Position numbers and translations under genes: made by a program
Shown here: in pieces, positions 13,946-20,893 of the stretch
Position numbering within the stretch: the stretch's first letter is position 1
Layout of the letters: each line of letters opens with the position of its first letter
Assembly (NCBI GenBank): GCA_910577935.1
Contig: CAJTOT010000006.1
Span: 6,406 to 30,932 of the forward strand
Source: an uncultured Hungatella sp.
GTDB taxonomy: Bacteria > Bacillota > Clostridia > Lachnospirales > Lachnospiraceae
Reading direction: 5' to 3'
Length of the DNA: 24,527 bases
The notes under the pieces: generated by a model
Seen by the model: only the letters and a program-made list of their open reading frames with translations
Told to the model about the DNA's origin: nothing
Databases searched by the model: none

Positions 13946-15148
13946 TTATAAGTCGTATTTCTTTCTGCAGCCCAGATATCCCAGCGCCGCCGCCGCGCCA
14001 AGCCCGTAGATGACGAAGGTGCAGGCGAAGGGCAGCTTCACGTGGAGAGAGTAGATAAATCCGGCCGTCATGGAGCCGGCGATGCTGCCCAGAGACTTGG
14101 TGGCGTTGAAAAATCCCATCACCAGGTTCTTCTGCTCCGTATCCGCCTGGTTTGCCACCATGTTCTGGAGCACGGGGACGCTGACCGAATATCCGGCATA
14201 CACCAGGACGCTGAGACTGATGAACAGCCCCACGCCGGGGAGGACCACCGTTCCCAGGGCAGCAGCCGCGCACCCGGCGGTCAGGCTTACCATGGACCGC
14301 CGGGTATCCGTCTTGTTGATAATCCAGATGCACAGGGTTATGTTGGAGATGAAGGAGATAAATCCTACCGCTGCCTTGATGATGCCGTTGTAGGAGGAGG
14401 TCAGCCCCAGCACGTCTTTTAAATAGTAGTTAAATGCCTGGTCAAAGGCCGTGTTGCCGAAGTTGATCAGCACGTTCACCGCGAACAGCAGGGCGAAGGA
14501 GATGCTCATAAACTTTCGGCTGTCGATAAATGCCTGAAAGGGGTTGGCCTCCCTCGCCAGCTGCCTTGCGGACACGCTCCTGGTCCCTTTCTCCGCCTCC
14601 GGCCGGCAGATAAAGAAAAACAGAACTCCCACCGCCAGCAGGGTTGCCGCCTGAACCATAAATGCCAGGGTCACGGATATCTCCCCCAGAAACCCGCCCA
14701 CCATGTATCCGAAGGCGCTGGCCACGCTCTGGATCGTGGCCGTGACCGTCAAGTACTTTCCCTGGTCTTCCGGTCTCGACTTCCCCACCACATAAGTGAG
14801 AAAACTGACAAACACGCCCCCGGTAAACAGCCCGGCGAACATGCGGGCGAGAATGATCTGGAACTCCGTGACAGAGAACGCAAACCATATCTGGGCAATG
14901 CCGTAGCCCCAGCAGCACACCAGCAGGGAGATTCTGGCCGATATGTAGCTGTTTAACTTTCCCCAGAAAGGAGACACCAGAAAATTGGTAAACTGCATCG
15001 CCGCCAGGGCGACGCCGAACATATAGTCGTGAAGATGCAGATTCTGAATCACCGTGGGCGTCACCGGATGAGCAAAATTAGCCGCCAGGTTGAAAATCAC
15101 CATGGCGGCAAAGAACGCGATAAATCTTGTTTTGTATCTCATGGACAT
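13946..15148 (-). CDS. Major facilitator superfamily transporter
   Basis: This 400-residue integral membrane protein has the alternation of about 12 hydrophobic segments typical of MFS permeases. There is a central hydrophilic loop (about 185-215, RPEAEKGTRSVSARQLAREA) between the two six-helix halves. The loop FWGKLNSYISARISLLVC matches the position of the MFS motif A between helices 2 and 3, and GKSRPEDQGKYL follows the fourth helix. The substrate cannot be told; the general look is of a multidrug-efflux or sugar-efflux type (MFS_1). ATG at 15148 with AAGGA 5 bases upstream; M3 is an alternative. It is single-gene, with its own promoter overlapped by a palindrome, and precedes the helicase gene by about 250 bases. 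Confidence 0.92.
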   Translation of the reverse strand: MSMRYKTRFIAFFAAMVIFNLAANFAHPVTPTVIQNLHLHDYMFGVALAAMQFTNFLVSPFWGKLNSYISARISLLVCCWGYGIAQIWFAFSVTEFQIILARMFAGLFTGGVFVSFLTYVVGKSRPEDQGKYLTVTATIQSVASAFGYMVGGFLGEISVTLAFMVQAATLLAVGVLFFFICRPEAEKGTRSVSARQLAREANPFQAFIDSRKFMSISFALLFAVNVLINFGNTAFDQAFNYYLKDVLGLTSSYNGIIKAAVGFISFISNITLCIWIINKTDTRRSMVSLTAGCAAAALGTVVLPGVGLFISLSVLVYAGYSVSVPVLQNMVANQADTEQKNLVMGFFNATKSLGSIAGSMTAGFIYSLHVKLPFACTFVIYGLGAAAALGYLGCRKKYDL

Positions 15149-15173
15149 ATACTTCCTTTTCTTAATCTGTAAA

Positions 15174-15191
15174 CTGGTACTATCATACCAG
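15174..15191. promoter_or_regulatory. Palindrome over the MFS -10 element (candidate operator)
   Basis: CTGGTA (15174-15179) and TACCAG (15186-15191) are perfect inverted 6-mers with a 6-base centre. They span the -10 and the predicted start, a normal position for a repressor of an efflux gene. No regulator gene is next to it. Confidence 0.5.
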
Positions 15192-15209
15192 ATTCGCCAG
15201 ACTTATCAA
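15182..15209 (-). promoter_or_regulatory. Promoter of the MFS transporter gene
   Basis: On the minus strand TTGATA (15204-15209), 16 bases, TATGAT (15182-15187), with TGG just before the -10 (extended -10). Confidence 0.65.
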
Positions 15210-15246
15210 GAGGTTATTTGTCCGGGTGTCCTATATTTTTCTTTTC

Positions 15247-15882
15247 TCAAAATCTTGGAACAGACTGTGTCCCTCCCTCTGCCGGCCACTCCACGACACC
15301 GGGGGCTGAGAAAAAGACGGCATCCTTCTCCTCCTCGGTCTCCAGTTCAAAGAAAGTAAATCCCTGATAGCCGACTCCGCCGTAGGTGTATGTCCTGGCT
15401 TCTCCCCACAGGGGGTAATTAACGGTTATGGTTTTGTCTGCCGGATTGTAGGTGACTGTGATCGTCTGAGAGGTCACGCTTCCATCCATCCCGTAACACG
15501 GAATCGTGTAGCTGCCGCTGTAGTCGTCATTGTACCGGGCCGGCCGGGCTGCTGTTCCGTCAGGCGCTTCTGAAGGCGCTCCCGTGTTCTTTGTCTGAAC
15601 AACCCCATTAACCACCCATGCCCCGTCACCATTTACCATATATCCGTCAGGCGTGGCGGTATTTAACAGGCAGTATCCCTGCTCATCAAAATAGTAGCTC
15701 TCTGCCACGCCATCCCCATTTCCGTCGATCCACTCCCAGGTTCCCGCCGGATACCCGCCGTTGTCGTTCTGCCACCACCAGCCTGTGCCGTCATTCTGCC
15801 AGCTCCCCGCAAAAGAAGTGATCCCCATAGCTGCCGTCATAATTGCAGATAACAATGCGATTCCTGCTTTCTTTCTCATCAT
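15247..15882 (-). CDS. Secreted protein with cell-wall-binding-like repeats
   Basis: This 211-residue protein begins MMRKKAGIALLSAIMTAAMG and has a predicted signal-peptidase site after SFA (residue 25), so it should be exported. Residues 26-95 are Trp/Gly/Asp-rich: GSWQNDGTGWWWQNDNGGYPAGTWEWIDGNGDG, then ESYYFDEQGYCLLN and GYMVNGDGAWVVNG. These are in the style of choline-binding/cell-wall-binding repeats used for surface attachment. The C-terminal half has beta-rich segments (SGSYTIPCYG, TITVTYNPADKTITV) and no recognised enzyme motif. I chose the ATG at 15882 because AAAGGAG sits 6 bases before it; a longer frame to 15987 lacks this and would bury the signal peptide. It may be bound to the wall; its role is unknown. 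Confidence 0.8.
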   Translation of the reverse strand: MMRKKAGIALLSAIMTAAMGITSFAGSWQNDGTGWWWQNDNGGYPAGTWEWIDGNGDGVAESYYFDEQGYCLLNTATPDGYMVNGDGAWVVNGVVQTKNTGAPSEAPDGTAARPARYNDDYSGSYTIPCYGMDGSVTSQTITVTYNPADKTITVNYPLWGEARTYTYGGVGYQGFTFFELETEEEKDAVFFSAPGVVEWPAEGGTQSVPRF

Positions 15883-15992
15883 TTCATTCTCCTTTGAACT
15901 GTTTATTGTGCCGAAAATACCTTTCTTCCCAGCCGCCTTACTGGTAGCTAACCCTAAAGTGTACTTTTTAGTACCAAAAAATTTCAAGAAAT

Positions 15993-16022
15993 AATTTACA
16001 AAAAATTTCTTAACAGTGTCAA
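15993..16022 (-). promoter_or_regulatory. Candidate promoter of the secreted protein gene
   Basis: On the minus strand TTGACA (16017-16022), 18 bases, TAAATT (15993-15998). A second option further in is TTGAAA-18-TACACT, whose -10 lies within the AAAAAGTACACTTT motif near 15957-15970. Which is used cannot be told from sequence. Confidence 0.4.
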
Positions 16023-16066
16023 AAAACTGGCGATATTATAAAAAGCCGGACTGAAATCCCAGCCAT

Positions 16067-16106
16067 AAAAAAGTTGCCAAAAAGTACACTTTTCGGCAAC
16101 TTTTTT
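16067..16106. terminator. Bidirectional terminator after the response regulator gene
   Basis: AAAAAAGTTGCC (16067-16078) and GGCAACTTTTTT (16095-16106) are perfect arms. The interior AAAAGT/ACTTTT extends the stem almost to closure. A-run and T-run on either side allow both directions. Confidence 0.93.
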
Positions 16107-16114
16107 ATAACCTT

Positions 16115-16804
16115 TTACACCTTAAACCGGTAACCCACCCCCCAGATAGTCTCGATGTACTGGGGTTTGGCGGTGTTGAACTCGATCTTTTCCCGAATCT
16201 TCTTGATATGCACTGTCACCGTGGCGATATCCCCGATGGACTCCATATCCCAGATCTTGCTGAACAGCTCCTCCTTTGTGTACACATGGTTGGGATTCTG
16301 GGCGAGAAACGTGAGAAGGTCAAACTCCTTTGTGGTAAAATTCCTCTCCTCGCCGTTGACCCACACCCGTCTTGCGGTCTTGTCGATCTTCAGCCCCCGG
16401 ATCTCGATGATCTCGTTGTCCGGCATTCCGCTCCCGATGAGCCGCTCATATCTGGCCAGATGAGCCTTCACCCGCGCCACCATCTCGCTGGGGCTGAAGG
16501 GCTTGGTCATATAGTCGTCGGCGCCAAGGCCCAGGCCCCGGATCTTGTCGATGTCCTCCTTCTTCGCCGACACCATAATAATCGGCGTGTTCTTCACCTC
16601 CCTGACCTTGCGGCAAATCTCAAACCCGTCCACGCCGGGGAGCATCAGATCCAGAATAAACAGGTCATACTCCTCCCGGAGAGCCCTGGAAAGCCCTGTC
16701 TCCCCGTCATTTTCAATCGCCACCTCAAAGCCGCTGAGCTCCAGATAATCCTTCTCAAGCTCCGCGATGCTCTCTTCATCTTCAATGATCAAGATCCGTT
16801 TCAT
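16115..16804 (-). CDS. OmpR/PhoB-family response regulator
   Basis: This 229-residue transcription regulator has a receiver domain with acidic pocket IIEDEE (6-11), phospho-acceptor D52 in LDLMLPGVDGFE, Ser/Thr switch MVSAKK (77-82) and lysine K101 in YMTKPFSPSE. The C-terminal winged-helix domain (about 135-229) includes FTTKEFDLLTFLAQNPNHVYTKEELFSKIW, TVTVHIKKIREKIE and the final IWGVGYRF hairpin, all typical. ATG with AGGAGG upstream. It overlaps the end of the kinase gene by 23 bases and is translated second, so the pair is one operon. Targets are unknown; the secreted protein gene just downstream, past the terminator, is one candidate. Confidence 0.97.
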   Translation of the reverse strand: MKRILIIEDEESIAELEKDYLELSGFEVAIENDGETGLSRALREEYDLFILDLMLPGVDGFEICRKVREVKNTPIIMVSAKKEDIDKIRGLGLGADDYMTKPFSPSEMVARVKAHLARYERLIGSGMPDNEIIEIRGLKIDKTARRVWVNGEERNFTTKEFDLLTFLAQNPNHVYTKEELFSKIWDMESIGDIATVTVHIKKIREKIEFNTAKPQYIETIWGVGYRFKV

Positions 16805-18299
16805 CGTGAATAACCTCCTGGTATTTTCTTAATACAAAGTGAATCTCCGTCCCGATTCCCAGCTTGCTGGTGGCCCAGATCTTTCCGCCGTGGTCCTCGA
16901 TAATCTTGCGGACGATGGAAAGGCCGATTCCGCTCCCCCCCTTGGAAGAATTGCGGGAAGAGTCCGTGCGGTAAAAACGGTCAAAAATATTAGGCAGATC
17001 CCTGGCAGCGATGCCCCTGCCGTTGTCCTCGATTCCCACCTGAATAAAATCTCCCACGTCTTTGATCCGGATATTGATGATGCCCTTCTTCTTGTCCAGA
17101 TATTTTACGGAGTTGCTGATAATGTTGTTCACCACCCGCTTCATCTGCTCCGCGTCGGCGATGACCACCACATCCTCGTCCACATAATTAAAATATCCCA
17201 GCTCGATATTGTTGGAGTCCAGTTCCAGCCCCACTTCCTCCACGCAGTCCCGGAAATATCCCGCCACATTGATCTTGGAAAATGTGTAGGGTATCTTGTT
17301 TGTGTCGATCTTGGAATAAAATGTCAGCTCGTCGATCAGACGGTCCATATCGTTGGCTTTATTATAAATGGTGCGGATATATTTGTCCAGCTTCTCCGGC
17401 GAGGAGGCCACACCGTCCAGAATACCCTCCACATAGCCTTTGATAGCGGTGATGGGAGTCTTTAAATCGTGGGAAATGTTGCTGATCAGCTCCTTGCTCT
17501 CCTTGTCGTACTGGACCTTCTCCTCCGTGGATTCCTTCAGGCGGATTCTCATCTCCTCAAAGTCCTGGCACAGCTGGCTGATCTCGTCGCCGTTGTCCAT
17601 GTCCACATCCAGGGTAAAATCCAGATTGCCGTTCTTTATCTCGTTGGTGGCCTGCTGCAGCTTATTCAAAGGCGCCAGCAGGGACTTGTACACCCACCCG
17701 GTCAGCATCATTCCCGTGATCAGAAGAATCATGACCCCGGATAACAAAATCTCCAGAAACATGGACTTGACCTCAGGTATAAAGTCCTCCACGCTGGAAA
17801 TGATGAACACGCTTCCCTCAGTCCCGTCGCCGTACTGAAAATCAACCTGCTTGATCAGGTGCTGAATATCTCCGTCCAGGTAGATGCCGCCCTCCAGGAA
17901 TGTATTCTCCGGCCTGTCATAGTCGGGCAGGCGCTGATACAGTTCCGGGTTTTCCTGGTCTGCCCCTGAATATATAATCTCATTTCCCTTTCTGACTATG
18001 AGAAAGGCATACTTGTGCTTCAGATCCTGATTGACGGTGTCCAGGTACTCCATATCCGAAAAACTGTCCGGCGAAGTCCTGATCTTTTCCTGTATCGCCC
18101 TCTGGCTGCTCTGGGTCAGACGGTTAAAGACCTGCATGGAATTTCCCGAAAGCAGGTCCACCTGCTCCGTCAGACCGTAGGAATCTCTGAAGGCCTTCAT
18201 CTGATACCGGCTGAGGAGACTGAATGCCAGATAGATCAGCAGCATCGGCACCAGGGTTATGGTGACAAACGCGATTCCCAGGCGTGTCTTGATCTTCAT
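16782..18299 (-). CDS. HAMP-containing sensor histidine kinase
   Basis: This 505-residue membrane kinase has TM1 at about 8-30 (LGIAFVTITLVPMLLIYLAF), an extracytoplasmic sensor of about 150 residues, and TM2 at about 182-203. A HAMP domain (204-257) and a coiled linker follow. The dimerisation/phospho-acceptor motif NISHDLKTPITAIKGYVEG has H277. The ATPase domain has the N-box NNIISNSVKY (391-400), DNGRGI (425-430), FDRFYR (439-444) and GSGIGL (455-460). Length is normal. The start has AGAGGA upstream. It forms an operon with the OmpR-type regulator, which overlaps it by 23 bases. The sensor domain is not recognised, so the signal is unknown; cell-envelope stress is a common theme for such pairs but is not shown here. 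Confidence 0.96.
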   Translation of the reverse strand: MKIKTRLGIAFVTITLVPMLLIYLAFSLLSRYQMKAFRDSYGLTEQVDLLSGNSMQVFNRLTQSSQRAIQEKIRTSPDSFSDMEYLDTVNQDLKHKYAFLIVRKGNEIIYSGADQENPELYQRLPDYDRPENTFLEGGIYLDGDIQHLIKQVDFQYGDGTEGSVFIISSVEDFIPEVKSMFLEILLSGVMILLITGMMLTGWVYKSLLAPLNKLQQATNEIKNGNLDFTLDVDMDNGDEISQLCQDFEEMRIRLKESTEEKVQYDKESKELISNISHDLKTPITAIKGYVEGILDGVASSPEKLDKYIRTIYNKANDMDRLIDELTFYSKIDTNKIPYTFSKINVAGYFRDCVEEVGLELDSNNIELGYFNYVDEDVVVIADAEQMKRVVNNIISNSVKYLDKKKGIINIRIKDVGDFIQVGIEDNGRGIAARDLPNIFDRFYRTDSSRNSSKGGSGIGLSIVRKIIEDHGGKIWATSKLGIGTEIHFVLRKYQEVIHDETDLDH

Positions 18300-18332
18300 A
18301 GGCTAATCCTCTCTTTATCTGTGTAAGAAGAG

Positions 18333-18341
18333 TATACCATA
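18333..18341 (-). promoter_or_regulatory. Extended -10 element for the kinase/regulator operon
   Basis: The minus strand reads TGGTATACT, an extended -10 (TG-N-TATACT), about 35-40 bases upstream of the kinase ATG. The matching -35 is poor, as is usual for extended -10 promoters. Confidence 0.45.
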
Positions 18342-18402
18342 CTTCCCCCCCTCTGTTTCTAAAATCATTGTAAATTTTCTGCCTTATGTTTCCAGCGCTA
18401 AT

Positions 18403-18410
18403 GCCGATAT
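18403..18410 (+). promoter_or_regulatory. Sigma-28-like -10 box upstream of the 203-residue protein gene
   Basis: GCCGATAT (18403-18410) matches the -10 of flagellar sigma factor SigD/FliA promoters (GCCGATAA). At a spacing of 15 bases the -35 reads TTAT, versus consensus TAAA, so only half matches. The gene begins 38 bases downstream. No good sigma-A promoter was seen. Confidence 0.35.
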
Positions 18411-18447
18411 AACCTATATAAACTTATTTTGCTTAAAGGAGGGTTTT

Positions 18448-19059
18448 ATGAGAGTTGATCAGGATATGGCTATGAGAGTTTACAGTCAGCCGGCACAGAC
18501 CACGTCCGCTGCCGCGGTGCCTGCAGCGGCACAGCAGACGGCCGATGCTGCCGCCGGCGCCGTGAAGCAGCCGGACACCGACCGGGTTGAGCTCAGTTCA
18601 GACGCGAAAGCCGCGACAAAGATGACCGATTCCGAGAGAGCATCTTTGGTTCAGAGCCTTAAGGATGATCTGAATAACCAGATGACCCGTTTCACCAACA
18701 TGATGGTTCAGAATTTCCAGAAGCAGGGAATTAACTTCTCCATGGCCAACGGCGATGATTTCTGGAAGATGATGGCCAGCGGCAACTACACCGTGGACGC
18801 GAAGACCAAGGCTGATGCCCAGGCTGCCATCTCTGAGGACGGATACTGGGGCGTAAAGCAGACTTCCCAGAGAATCTTTGATTTCGCATCCGCTTTGGCA
18901 GGTGACGATGTAGAGAAGATGAAGAAGTATCAGGAAGCTGTGGAGAAGGGCTTTGGAGAAGCCGAGAAGTCCTGGGGCGGATCTCTTCCGTCTATCTGCG
19001 GCGACACCCACACGGCCATCAACAAACTGTTTGATGATTACTATGCCCAGCACAAGTAA
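18448..19059 (+). CDS. Uncharacterised protein with EDGYWGVKQTSQRI motif
   Basis: This 203-residue soluble protein has no signal peptide. Residues 1-45 are Ala/Gln-rich and probably disordered. RVELSSDAKA (46-55) resembles the N-terminal segment of FlgM-like and other flagellar-associated proteins. Residues 60-200 are helical and include SEDGYWGVKQTSQRIFDF (129-146), ALAGDDVEKMKKYQEAVEKG (149-168) and EKSWGGSLPSICGDT (173-187). I recall this motif set in a widespread unnamed family (I think DUF5610 / 'hydrogenase-4 component G'-like), but that name is from memory and may be wrong. ATG with a strong AAAGGAGG ribosome site. It stands alone between a divergent kinase operon and a strong terminator; the sigma-28-like box upstream hints at co-regulation with motility. 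Confidence 0.8.
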   Translation: MRVDQDMAMRVYSQPAQTTSAAAVPAAAQQTADAAAGAVKQPDTDRVELSSDAKAATKMTDSERASLVQSLKDDLNNQMTRFTNMMVQNFQKQGINFSMANGDDFWKMMASGNYTVDAKTKADAQAAISEDGYWGVKQTSQRIFDFASALAGDDVEKMKKYQEAVEKGFGEAEKSWGGSLPSICGDTHTAINKLFDDYYAQHK

Positions 19060-19077
19060 ATTTTGCCTGTACATGAC

Positions 19078-19130
19078 AAAACAGGAGAACTGATATCCCG
19101 AGAGCTTTGGAATCAGTTCTCCTGTTTTTT
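19078..19130. terminator. Terminator between convergent genes
   Basis: AAAACAGGAGAACTGAT (19078-19094) pairs with ATCAGTTCTCCTGTTTT (19112-19128) over 17 bp around a 17-base loop, followed by TTTTTT on the plus strand. The A-run at the left end lets it serve the minus-strand gene ending at 19146 too. Confidence 0.93.
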
Positions 19131-19145
19131 AGTGTTTTTGGGATC

Positions 19146-19436
19146 CTATCTGTGGCATCCGTGGCATCCGCCATAACCGGAAGCAGTACCGGAAGCAGTC
19201 TGGCAGGAACCGTCGCAGTATCCGCTGCTGTGGTTATATCCACAGTAATCATGACCGTCATGGGTATGGCGGCCGCTCTCCGTGCAGCCCTCTACCGCGC
19301 ACACCGGACAGCTGGTGTCTGCCGCCGCTGCCTGTCTGTGATGGCCGTGGCCGTGGGCCGCTGCCGGGAAAGTCACAAGGGCTGCCGCCATCATGGCCGC
19401 TGCCGCTGCCGCGGTTATCTTTCTTCTCCACATCAT
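19146..19436 (-). CDS. Small secreted Cys/His-rich protein
   Basis: This 96-residue protein begins with a signal peptide (MMWRRKITAAAAAAMMAAAL, likely cut after AAA near 27). The mature part has eight cysteines (43, 46, 51, 65, 74, 78, 91, 94) and about ten histidines in an ordered pattern: HGHGHHRQ, CPVCAVEGC, RHTHDGHDYCGY, YCDGSC and CHGCH. Pairs such as CPVC and CHGCH and the His clusters suggest binding of zinc, copper or another metal outside the cell. Disulfide bonding is the alternative. No named family is recognised. The ATG has GGAGGAG 3-4 bases upstream; the second ATG directly after is an equal choice. Single gene with a TATAAT at 19481-19486. Confidence 0.75.
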   Translation of the reverse strand: MMWRRKITAAAAAAMMAAALVTFPAAAHGHGHHRQAAAADTSCPVCAVEGCTESGRHTHDGHDYCGYNHSSGYCDGSCQTASGTASGYGGCHGCHR

Positions 19437-19480
19437 CGTTCTCCTCCTCTCAAATATGTTTTCCTGCAGCTGTTGTCTTC

Positions 19481-19486
19481 ATTATA
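19481..19486 (-). promoter_or_regulatory. -10 element of the Cys/His-rich protein gene
   Basis: TATAAT on the minus strand, 45 bases upstream of the ATG. No good -35 at 16-18 bases, so an activator may be needed. Confidence 0.4.
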
Positions 19487-19658
19487 GTCATTTCTCTGTA
19501 AAATGGTTATGATGTCGGGATTGTGAGAGCACGAGGCCCGGGACAATCCGCAGGCATCAGAGGGGAATGCCTTTTGACCCCCGCTGCTTTAATTATACCA
19601 TTACTGCCGAAAAAGGCAATACCCTTTTCTCCACAGCGGGAATTACTGAAAATCACCG

Positions 19659-19687
19659 TTGACAAAGAGTATCATATATGATACGAT
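19659..19687 (+). promoter_or_regulatory. Promoter of the unknown-protein/XRE operon
   Basis: TTGACA (19659-19664), 17 bases, TACGAT (19682-19687). The predicted start lies near 19694, within the second operator. Confidence 0.75.
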
Positions 19688-19707
19688 ATATGTATCATAT
19701 ACGATAC
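19669..19707. promoter_or_regulatory. Twin palindromic operators over the XRE operon promoter
   Basis: GTATCATATATGATAC (19669-19684) is a perfect 16-bp palindrome in the spacer and -10. GTATCATATACGATAC (19692-19707) is the same site with one changed base, centred 23 bp further on over the transcription start. This is the standard layout for autorepression by a dimeric helix-turn-helix protein; the XRE protein encoded second in the operon is the obvious binder. Confidence 0.85.
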
Positions 19708-19730
19708 TTTTCAGTAAAGGAGGAAGACGA

Positions 19731-20465
19731 TTGAACGAAGGAGCTGCCATTTATCTAAATATTGACCCGTCGGAAGAAGAGGCCAACGAGGAACTGATCA
19801 GGCGGATTGACAGGCTGCTGCTGGACTACGGAGTAGAGTACACCGGCATCGGAAATATATACAGAGCCTCAGACCCCGCGGACAGAGACCGCATGATATA
19901 TGCCGCCCGACGGGCCCTGAGGAGCGCCGACTGGATGGAGGGGAAGCTGACAGGGTTTATGATCATGAACCAGACGAATGTATGCCGGCCTGAGGAGATT
20001 CTTCTTGATTACATGGAGCCCCCTCGTCCGGAGAAGCTGGCGTACTATGAAGAGTATTACCGCTCATCCGGCAGACTGGCCCACGGTATTGTGGTGGACG
20101 AGAACAGACAGCTGAGAGACGGATACACCTCCTGCCTCCTCTCCCGGAAGTACGGGATACAGCCCGACATCTACGAGGCGCTGTCTGACCAGCCTGTCAA
20201 AAAGGTCGTGGCGGGACGGCATGTAGTCCGGGACGGAGATGCCTGGAAGATCAAGACAAAAAAGCGGTATTCCTGGCTTTATGCGCCGGAGGCTCCCGTA
20301 GTTCCCGGAGACATCCTGGAAGTCTCCGCCAGGCAGGAACCGGCCTTCATGCGGGTGGACGCCATCGTCTATGCCACAGGAAAAGACTTCTGTGAAGAAC
20401 ACCGGCCGGTAATCAGGCACATGAACAGCCGCATGGAAGAGGCGCCCCTTTCCAAGATGTCCTAG
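19731..20465 (+). CDS. Uncharacterised protein in operon with XRE regulator (ParB-like middle, SH3-like end)
   Basis: This 244-residue soluble protein begins at a TTG (19731) with AAGGAGG 7 bases upstream. A frame extending back to 19659 would start in the promoter. Residues 1-85 contain YLNIDPSEEEANEELIRRID and GVEYTGIGNIYRASDPADRD, a small alpha/beta domain. The middle (about 95-140) has DYMEPPRPEKLAYYEEYYRS and GIVVDENRQLRDGYTSCLLS, like the start of ParB/sulfiredoxin-type domains (parameter-then-DGY pattern). The end has KKRYSWLYAPEAPVVPGDILEVSA, like small SH3-type DUFs (for example DUF5839). These likenesses are by eye only. It lies 34 bases before the XRE gene under shared twin operators, as in toxin-antitoxin or phage-control pairs, but shows no HigB, RelE or HipA motif. 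Function unknown. Confidence 0.75.
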   Translation: MNEGAAIYLNIDPSEEEANEELIRRIDRLLLDYGVEYTGIGNIYRASDPADRDRMIYAARRALRSADWMEGKLTGFMIMNQTNVCRPEEILLDYMEPPRPEKLAYYEEYYRSSGRLAHGIVVDENRQLRDGYTSCLLSRKYGIQPDIYEALSDQPVKKVVAGRHVVRDGDAWKIKTKKRYSWLYAPEAPVVPGDILEVSARQEPAFMRVDAIVYATGKDFCEEHRPVIRHMNSRMEEAPLSKMS

Positions 20466-20499
20466 GACGCGCCCGGCATCCAAAGACAGGAGGAAAACT

Positions 20500-20784
20500 A
20501 TGGGACAGGGTATGGATTATATTTATTCGGCAGACAATCAGACGATATTGATAGAAGTCCGACAGCAGAATATACGACAGGACGTAATCGGACAGTACAT
20601 CCGATGCAGAAAAGAAAAGGGACTCACCCAGGCCGAACTTGCCAGGCGGGCAGGAATCCCAAGAACGAATGTCACCCGGTTTGAAAGCGGAACCTACAAC
20701 CCGTCTCTCGAGATGATGGTGCGAATCGCGTCGGCGCTGGACATGCATCTGGACATCCGGCTGGCTGAAAAGAAGCAAAAGTAA
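20500..20784 (+). CDS. XRE-family helix-turn-helix regulator
   Basis: This 94-residue DNA-binding protein has the helix-turn-helix at about 28-85: VIGQYIRCRKEKGLTQAELA, RRAGIPRTNVTRFESGTYNP and SLEMMVRIASALDMHLDIRL. That is a HigA/HipB-like antitoxin or repressor pattern. The first 25 residues (MGQGMDYIYSADNQTILIEV) form a short beta-like arm. ATG with AGGAGG 7 bases upstream. It is the second gene of the operon with the 244-residue protein. The two palindromic operators over the promoter are probably its binding sites, making the operon self-repressing. It is not next to a recognised toxin. Confidence 0.9.
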   Translation: MGQGMDYIYSADNQTILIEVRQQNIRQDVIGQYIRCRKEKGLTQAELARRAGIPRTNVTRFESGTYNPSLEMMVRIASALDMHLDIRLAEKKQK

Positions 20785-20821
20785 AGGCGGCCGCATGCAA
20801 AAAGGCCCGGATTCAAAATTT

Positions 20822-20893
20822 TTGCCGGTCCTGCATGAATTATGCGGGACCGGCAATCCGGCTCAGACCGGATACTGAAAGCAAGCGCTTTTT
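20822..20893. terminator. Terminator region between convergent XRE and AAA genes
   Basis: TTGCCGGTCCTGCAT (20822-20836) pairs with ATGCGGGACCGGCAA (20842-20856), 15 bp with one G-U. ATCCGG/CCGGAT (20856-20873) makes a second hairpin. A short AAAGC/GCTTT stem ends in TTTTTT (20888-20893), which overlaps the stop of the minus-strand gene. The T-run favours termination on plus. Confidence 0.7.

Larger units (their letters stand above)
19437..19730. other. Divergent intergenic region before the XRE operon
   Basis: Nearly 300 bp without a gene. It has the -10 of the minus-strand gene, small inverted repeats (GGATTGT/ACAATCC near 19518-19548; AGGCAT/ATGCCT at 19552-19572 followed by TTTT; CCCGCTG/CAGCGGG at 19580-19640), and the promoter with twin operators of the plus-strand operon. 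The AGGCAT hairpin with its T-run could be a terminator. No small gene is evident. Confidence 0.5.

Noticed and set aside
15883..15987. Longer start for the secreted wall-binding-like protein
   Set aside because: Would put 35 residues before the signal peptide; the ribosome site AAAGGAG precedes 15882.
15901..16020. Possible riboswitch upstream of the secreted protein gene
   Set aside because: The leader has a GGGTTAGCTACC / GGCGGCTGGGAAG look, but I could not match it to the c-di-GMP, preQ1 or other riboswitch consensus.
19659..19730. Upstream extension of the 244-residue protein to a TTG at 19659
   Set aside because: That TTG is part of the TTGACA promoter box, and the stretch encodes the operators; the TTG at 19731 has a strong ribosome site.
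19731..20784. Calling the pair a HigBA or HipAB toxin-antitoxin system
   Set aside because: The XRE protein fits, but the first protein has none of the RelE/HigB or HipA kinase motifs.
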